Assembly (NCBI GenBank): GCA_963627135.1
Contig: CAVFZY010000010.1
Coordinates: forward strand, 124,001-188,000
DNA from: CAG-103 sp963627135
GTDB taxonomy: Bacteria > Bacillota > Clostridia > Oscillospirales > Oscillospiraceae
Direction of reading: 5' to 3'
Length of the DNA stretch: 64,000 nucleotides
In this document: positions 59,781-64,000 of the stretch, piece by piece
How positions within the stretch are numbered: the stretch's first letter is position 1
How the letters are laid out: every line of letters starts with the position of its first letter
Notes under the pieces: model-generated
The model's database searches: none
Told to the model about the DNA's origin: nothing
Seen by the model: the letters and a program-made list of their open reading frames with translations, nothing else
Made by a program: the position numbers and the translations under genes

Positions 59781-59821
59781 TATCTGTATCCCGAATTTTG
59801 AACGAACAGCGAGGCAAACGC

Positions 59822-60829
59822 ATGAATACCTATGGCGAACGCGTAAAAGTGACGATCTTCGGCGAGTCGCACGGCCCGGCGATCGGCGTCGTGCTCGACG
59901 GGGTCCCGGCCGGCGAGGCCATCGACATGGACGCCGTGCGCATCCAGATGCGCCGGCGCGCGCCCGGCTCGTCCGACCTGACGACCCACCGCTCGGAGAC
60001 GGACGACCCGCTCGTGATGAGCGGCATCCTCGACAGCGTGACGACCGGCGCGCCGATCTCGGCCATCTTCCGCAACAGGGACCAGAACAGCGCGGCCTAC
60101 CACCCGGAGATCCCGCGCCCGAGCCACGCGGACTACGCCGCGACCGTGCGCTTCGGCGGCCACGCCGATCTGCGCGGCGGCGGCCCGTTCAGCGGGCGGC
60201 TCACGGCGTGTCTGGTGTTCGCCGGGGCGGTCTGCCGGCAGATCCTCGAGCGCCGCGGCATCACGATCACGGCCAACGCCGTACGCGTCGGCCAGGCGAC
60301 GGGCAGGGAGCTGAACTTTGACATGAAGCGCGCCATTCTCGACGCGCGCAGCGCCGGCGACTCCGTCGGCAGCGAACTCGAGTGCGTCGTCACGGGCGTG
60401 CCCGCCGGCGTCGGCGGGCTGCTTTTCGGCGGCATGGAGAGCCGCATCGCCGGCATGCTCTATGCCATCCCCGGTGTGAAGGGCGTGGAGTTCGGCCGCG
60501 GCTTCGCCCTCGCCGAAATGCGCGGCAGCGAGGCAAACGACCCCATCCGCCTGAAAAGCGGGCGCATCACCATGGCCTCGAACAATGCCGGCGGCATCAA
60601 CGGCGGCATCACCAACGGCATGCCGCTCGTCGTGCGCATGGCCCTGCGGCCCACGCCGTCGATCGCGTGCGAGCAGCCGTCGGTCGACCTCGCCACGATG
60701 GAAGAAACGCCGCTGCGCATCAACGGCCGGCATGACCCGTGCCTCGCCCCGCGGGCGATTCCGGTCATGGAGGCCGCGCTCGCCTGCTGCGTGCTCGACG
60801 CCATGCTCGACACCGCCGCCACGATCTGA
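59822..60829 (+). CDS. aroC: Chorismate synthase
   Basis: A 335-aa FMN-dependent enzyme that makes chorismate from EPSP, the last shared step of aromatic amino acid synthesis. Signatures are FGESHGPAIGVVLDGVPAG at the N-terminus, RGGGPFSGRLTACLVFAGA in the middle and NNAGGINGGITNGMPLVVRMALRPTPS plus RHDPCLAPRAIPVMEAA near the end. The ATG at 59822 follows GCGAGGC. It is a little shorter than many homologues (about 360-390 aa) but all motifs are present. No other shikimate genes are in the window. Confidence 0.95.
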   Translation: MNTYGERVKVTIFGESHGPAIGVVLDGVPAGEAIDMDAVRIQMRRRAPGSSDLTTHRSETDDPLVMSGILDSVTTGAPISAIFRNRDQNSAAYHPEIPRPSHADYAATVRFGGHADLRGGGPFSGRLTACLVFAGAVCRQILERRGITITANAVRVGQATGRELNFDMKRAILDARSAGDSVGSELECVVTGVPAGVGGLLFGGMESRIAGMLYAIPGVKGVEFGRGFALAEMRGSEANDPIRLKSGRITMASNNAGGINGGITNGMPLVVRMALRPTPSIACEQPSVDLATMEETPLRINGRHDPCLAPRAIPVMEAALACCVLDAMLDTAATI

Positions 60830-60843
60830 GAAAGGAGCTCATT

Positions 60844-61809
60844 ATGGACGAAAACAAGACCCCGGCTCAGCAGGCCCCCGATACGGCCGCACCGGAAACC
60901 GCCGAAATCGAAGAAACCACCCAGCCGGAGACCACGGAGACCCCGGAGGTCCCGCAAACCCCGGAGGCCCCCGCGCAGAAAGCCGAGCACAGCACGCGCT
61001 GGCGCCACGCGCTCTGGCGCGGCATCGCGGGCGTGCTGGCGGCCGTGGTGCTGCTGGCGGTGTCCGGCTTCGGCGTGTTCCGCATCGCGAAAGGCGCGCA
61101 GAGCGTCGAAGGCACGTTCGACGCCGACCCCGGCACGTTCGTGCAGCACGACATCGTGTTCATTCTCGACACGTTCGAAGACCCCGCCGGCGGCAGCGCA
61201 CAGTACGCTGTCGTGCCCATCGGCGGGCAGCTCGTGGCCTTCCGCTTCCCCGCGCGGTGGGACGCCTCGGTCAAGACCATTGCCGATGCGACCACCAGTA
61301 TCCTGCAGGGCCAGAGCTACTCCGTCGACAGCTTCATCCGTGTCACCGGCACGGTCAAGGCCATGCCGGAGGACGTCTCCTCCGAGCTCTACAGCTGGTA
61401 CGCGGATAACCAGGACTATCTGCAGGAGATCGGCGCGATCGGCGACAGCGACGACGCGTCCGACTACCTGCCCGACGCCATCGTGCGCGTGGACTATGTC
61501 GGCAGCATCCCGCAGGGCTGGGTCGAGGGGCTGACGGTCACGGCTGCCGCCTGCCTGATCTATGCCATCGTCGTGCTCATCCGCCTCCTCTGCGGAAAGT
61601 ACGACGAGGTGAAGCTGCCGGACATCACGTTCGAGCTCGTGGACATGACGCCCGAGACCGCCGCCGAACCGGAGAACGCTCCGGAGGAGACTCCGGCTGA
61701 GCCGGAGACCGCGCCGGAGGAGACCACGGAAGCAGCCCCGGAGGAGACCCCGGAAGCCCCGGCGGAGCCCGAAAAATCTGACGAAACCGAGGACACGCCC
61801 GATGCCTGA
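60844..61809 (+). CDS. Membrane protein with Pro/Glu/Thr-rich tails, unknown function
   Basis: A 321-aa protein. Residues 1-50 and about 248-321 are low-complexity Pro/Glu/Thr/Ala segments (EETPEAPAEPEK). Two membrane helices (about 58-79 and 222-243) enclose an extracytoplasmic domain of roughly 140 residues (FDADPGTFVQHDIVFILDTFEDP, VPIGGQLVAFRFP, SFIRVTGTVKAMPED). Both tails would be cytoplasmic. The family is not recognised. AGAAAGGAG precedes the ATG, and the gene overlaps the following methyltransferase gene by eight bases, so it belongs to the aroC unit. Confidence 0.7.
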   Translation: MDENKTPAQQAPDTAAPETAEIEETTQPETTETPEVPQTPEAPAQKAEHSTRWRHALWRGIAGVLAAVVLLAVSGFGVFRIAKGAQSVEGTFDADPGTFVQHDIVFILDTFEDPAGGSAQYAVVPIGGQLVAFRFPARWDASVKTIADATTSILQGQSYSVDSFIRVTGTVKAMPEDVSSELYSWYADNQDYLQEIGAIGDSDDASDYLPDAIVRVDYVGSIPQGWVEGLTVTAAACLIYAIVVLIRLLCGKYDEVKLPDITFELVDMTPETAAEPENAPEETPAEPETAPEETTEAAPEETPEAPAEPEKSDETEDTPDA

Positions 61810-62923
61810 GCACAAGCTGTGCGTGCCGTGCCTGTTCGGGCTCGAGGGCCCGCTCGGCAACGAGCTGCGCCACATGGGCCTGCGCGGCGTCATGCCCGAA
61901 AACGGCCGCGTGCGCTGCACGGGCACGGACGCGGACATCGCGCGCATAAATATCCGCTGCCGCTTCGGCGAGCGCGTGCTGCTCGAGCTGGGCAGCTTCC
62001 CCGCCCCGACGTTTGACGCGCTCTTCGAGGGGGTGAAGGCCCTGCCGTGGGCGCAGTACCTGCCCGTGGACGCAGCCTTCCCCGTCAAGGGCTACAGTCT
62101 GGAATCGGCCCTGCACTCGGTGCCCGACTGCCAGAAGATCATCAAAAAAGCCGTCGTCGAGTCGCTCAGGCAGCGCTATCATGTGCGCTGGTTTGCCGAG
62201 ACCGGCGCCCTGTACCAGATCCAGTTCTCGCTCATGCACGACACGGCCACGCTCTATCTCGACACGACCGGCACACCGCTGCACAAGCGCGGCTACCGTC
62301 CGGCGCATGTGGCCGCGCCCCTGCGCGAGACGCTGGCCGCCGCGCTCGTGGACATCGCGGGCTACCGCGGCCGGGGCGATTTCTGCGACCCGTTTTGCGG
62401 CAGCGGCACGATCGCCATCGAGGCGGCGCTTTCAGCCAAGGGGCGCGCGCCGGGCATCAGCCGCGACTTTGCGGCCATGCAGTGGGCGTGGCTGCCGGCC
62501 GAGGTCTGGCCGCAGGCGCGCGAGGAAGCGCGCGCACGCGAGTTCCACGGCGACTACCGCATCTTCGCCTCGGACATCGACCCCCGCGCCGTCGCCATGG
62601 CGCGCGACAATGCCCGCCGCGCCGGCGTGGACGACTGCATCACCTTCGCGGTGGCGGACGCGCGGGCGTTTGACCGCACGACCGACCGCGGCGTCATCGT
62701 CACGAACCCGCCCTACGGCGAGCGCCTGATGGAAAAGCGCGAGGCCGAGGCGCTCTACACCGCCTTCGGCGCGGCCTATGCCAAAACCGAGCACTGGCGG
62801 CTCTACCTCCTGAGTGCGCACACGGAGTTTGAGCGCGCGTTCGGCCGCCCGGCGGACAAGAAGCGCAAGCTCTACAACGGCACGCTCCGCTGCGACCTGT
62901 TCCAGTACACGAAAGACGTGTGA
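61802..62923 (+). CDS. THUMP-domain class I RNA methyltransferase (RlmL/YpsC family)
   Basis: A 373-aa SAM-dependent methyltransferase, probably acting on guanine N2 of 23S rRNA. An N-terminal ferredoxin-like/THUMP region (1-160; LCVPCLFGLEGPLGNELRHMG, VKGYSLESALHSVPDCQKIIKKAVVESL) is followed by the Rossmann core with LHKRGYRP, DFCDPFCGSGTIAIEAA, IFASDIDPRAVAMARDNA and the catalytic motif TNPPYGERL. It starts inside the end of the previous gene. Confidence 0.9.
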   Translation: MPEHKLCVPCLFGLEGPLGNELRHMGLRGVMPENGRVRCTGTDADIARINIRCRFGERVLLELGSFPAPTFDALFEGVKALPWAQYLPVDAAFPVKGYSLESALHSVPDCQKIIKKAVVESLRQRYHVRWFAETGALYQIQFSLMHDTATLYLDTTGTPLHKRGYRPAHVAAPLRETLAAALVDIAGYRGRGDFCDPFCGSGTIAIEAALSAKGRAPGISRDFAAMQWAWLPAEVWPQAREEARAREFHGDYRIFASDIDPRAVAMARDNARRAGVDDCITFAVADARAFDRTTDRGVIVTNPPYGERLMEKREAEALYTAFGAAYAKTEHWRLYLLSAHTEFERAFGRPADKKRKLYNGTLRCDLFQYTKDV

Positions 62924-62999
62924 GGCCGCATATCCGACACACGGCCGCATATATTTAACACCGGTAGTTAAAAATTCGCAAATATTCACAATTTCCCTC

Positions 63000-63028
63000 T
63001 TGCGCGCCCCCGCCGCGCGGGGTATAGT
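63000..63028 (+). promoter_or_regulatory. Promoter of the diacylglycerol kinase gene
   Basis: TTGCGC (63000-63005), 17-bp very GC-rich spacer, TATAGT (63023-63028), about 38 bases before the start codon. Confidence 0.6.
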
Positions 63029-63065
63029 AATGGTATTATTTTGTCGAAAGTGCAGGAATGGAGCT

Positions 63066-63998
63066 ATGAAACATCTGTTCATCGTCAACCCCGTCGCCGG
63101 CGGCAAGGACCGGCATGAATACGTGGCCGAGCAGGCGCGCCTCGCGCTCGAGGGCAGCGCGGACGCCTACGAAGTTTACATCACCACCGCGCCCATGGAC
63201 GCGTGCGCGAAGATCACCGCCGAGGCCGCCTCCGGCGAGGAGCTGCGGGTGTATGCCTGCGGCGGCGACGGCACGCTCAACGAGTGCGTCAACGGCGCCG
63301 TGGGGCACGATAACGTCGCCGTGACGCACTTCCCCTGCGGCACGGGCAACGACTTCATCAAAATGTTCGGCGAGGAGAAGGAGCGCTTTTTCGACCTCGC
63401 GGAGCTCGTGCGCGGCGAGGTGCGCGCGCTTGACGTCATGGAGTGCTGCGGGCGCTACGCGATCAATATCTGCTCGGTCGGCATCGACGCGCGCATCGGC
63501 ACCGAGGTGCACCAGTACCACGACAGCTACATTTTCTCCGCCGTAGCCAACCTCTTCAAGGGCATCGCCCAGCCGCTGACCGTGCGCGGCTGCGGCATGG
63601 ACTACAGCGGCGGCACGTCGCTCATCTGTGCGTGCAACGGCCGGTTCTACGGCGGCGGCTTCAACCCCATCCCCGACTCCCGGCCCGATAACGGCAAGCT
63701 GGAGTTTCTCGTCGTGCGCGATGTCTCGCGCCTGAAGTTCATCCAGCTCGTCGGCAAGTACGCCAAGGGCCGCTACCGTGAGATGGCGGACCTCATCACG
63801 CACCTCGAGGGCGATCATCTTGAGATCGACAGCGCGGCCGAGCTCGTCGTGAACATCGACGGCGAGGCCCTCTGGAGCAGGCACGTGAACTTTGACCTCA
63901 TCCCCGGCGGCGTGAACTTCCTCGTGCCGGCAAACATGGCCTTCTTCCACCCCGAGACCGCGGGCGGCCACGAAACGCGCGAATTTGTCCAGGCCTGA
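63066..63998 (+). CDS. Diacylglycerol kinase family lipid kinase (DagK/YegS type)
   Basis: A 310-aa lipid kinase. The N-terminal catalytic domain shows MKHLFIVNPVAGGKDR, the ATP-binding glycine loop YACGGDGTLNECVNG and FPCGTGNDFIKMFG; the C-terminal beta-sandwich contains VGIDARIGTEVH, GRFYGGGFNPIPDSRPDNGKLE and ELVVNIDGEALW. It probably recycles diacylglycerol from teichoic acid or lipid turnover to phosphatidic acid. The ATG at 63066 follows GGAGCT; the gene ends within the last bases of the window and is complete. Confidence 0.93.
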   Translation: MKHLFIVNPVAGGKDRHEYVAEQARLALEGSADAYEVYITTAPMDACAKITAEAASGEELRVYACGGDGTLNECVNGAVGHDNVAVTHFPCGTGNDFIKMFGEEKERFFDLAELVRGEVRALDVMECCGRYAINICSVGIDARIGTEVHQYHDSYIFSAVANLFKGIAQPLTVRGCGMDYSGGTSLICACNGRFYGGGFNPIPDSRPDNGKLEFLVVRDVSRLKFIQLVGKYAKGRYREMADLITHLEGDHLEIDSAAELVVNIDGEALWSRHVNFDLIPGGVNFLVPANMAFFHPETAGGHETREFVQA

Positions 63999-64000
63999 CG

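Overview
The window is a GC-rich chromosomal segment with one 27-base run of N at 25824-25850. It most likely comes from an anaerobic, spore-forming member of the Clostridia of the Oscillospiraceae/Ruminococcaceae type. The grounds are gene content and order: dgt-dnaG-rpoD, a CIRCE-controlled hrcA-grpE-dnaK-dnaJ block, the sporulation signalling gene spoIIR, a single-chain glycyl-tRNA synthetase, long-form hpf, a single-chain pyruvate carboxylase, an ECF-transporter S component, strong Shine-Dalgarno sequences and sigma-A type promoters. The species assignment is inference; no rRNA or tRNA gene was seen.

Layout. 1-4160: a TetR regulator divergent from a coiled-coil membrane protein, a DUF554 membrane protein and a LysR regulator. 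4200-5460: a candidate small RNA and a seven-copy 110-bp tandem array. 5549-8695 (minus): a TIR-TM-leucine-rich-repeat protein, a PHP phosphoesterase and thiamine pyrophosphokinase. 8928-12569: pyruvate carboxylase followed by a gene-tail remnant. 12660-14446: a MarR-MATE efflux operon with a palindromic operator. 14510-17340 (minus): spoIIR, ispE, apgM. 17642-24582: the F1Fo ATP synthase operon. 24701-26262: a dense repeat cluster holding a DUF559 nuclease gene. 26322-30972: an MBL-fold hydrolase, an EamA transporter, hflX and a YigZ-family gene. 31180-36803: a decayed, partly AT-richer island with an XRE pseudogene, a RepA_N fragment, sbcD-sbcC and the tail of a serine recombinase. 37403-41498: dgt-dnaG-rpoD. 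42366-47338: the heat-shock genes. 47399-52619 (minus): coaX, an ECF S component, nadE, a small membrane protein and glyS. 52806-55205: a structured leader plus an FlK-like thioesterase, hpf, prmA. 56044-59606 (minus): response regulator, histidine kinase and an HtrA protease. 59822-63998: aroC, a Pro/Glu-rich membrane protein, an RNA methyltransferase and a diacylglycerol-kinase family gene.

The most unusual gene is the ATP synthase ORF at 19569-21815. It reads without interruption as a b-type stalk subunit, then a delta C-terminal domain, then a complete alpha subunit (748 aa). There is no separate atpH and no in-frame ATG, GTG or TTG at the alpha boundary. If expressed as read, every alpha subunit would carry its own stalk and membrane anchor, which conflicts with the usual 3 alpha : 1 delta : 2 b stoichiometry.

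The second theme is a family of intergenic hairpin elements. Each has paired 20-bp palindromes, an inner hairpin whose arms show compensatory changes between copies, and GGATGAGGTG/CACCTCATCC inverted arms. The elements sit just 3' of genes or terminators at seven places and have expanded into 110-, 218- and 145-bp tandem arrays. One pair closely brackets a small DUF559 (PD-(D/E)XK-like) nuclease gene, which suggests a possible link between nuclease and repeat. Other points worth checking are a NadE whose glutaminase domain lacks its catalytic Cys and Lys, a structured leader RNA before the thioesterase, and a candidate sRNA at 4244-4413.
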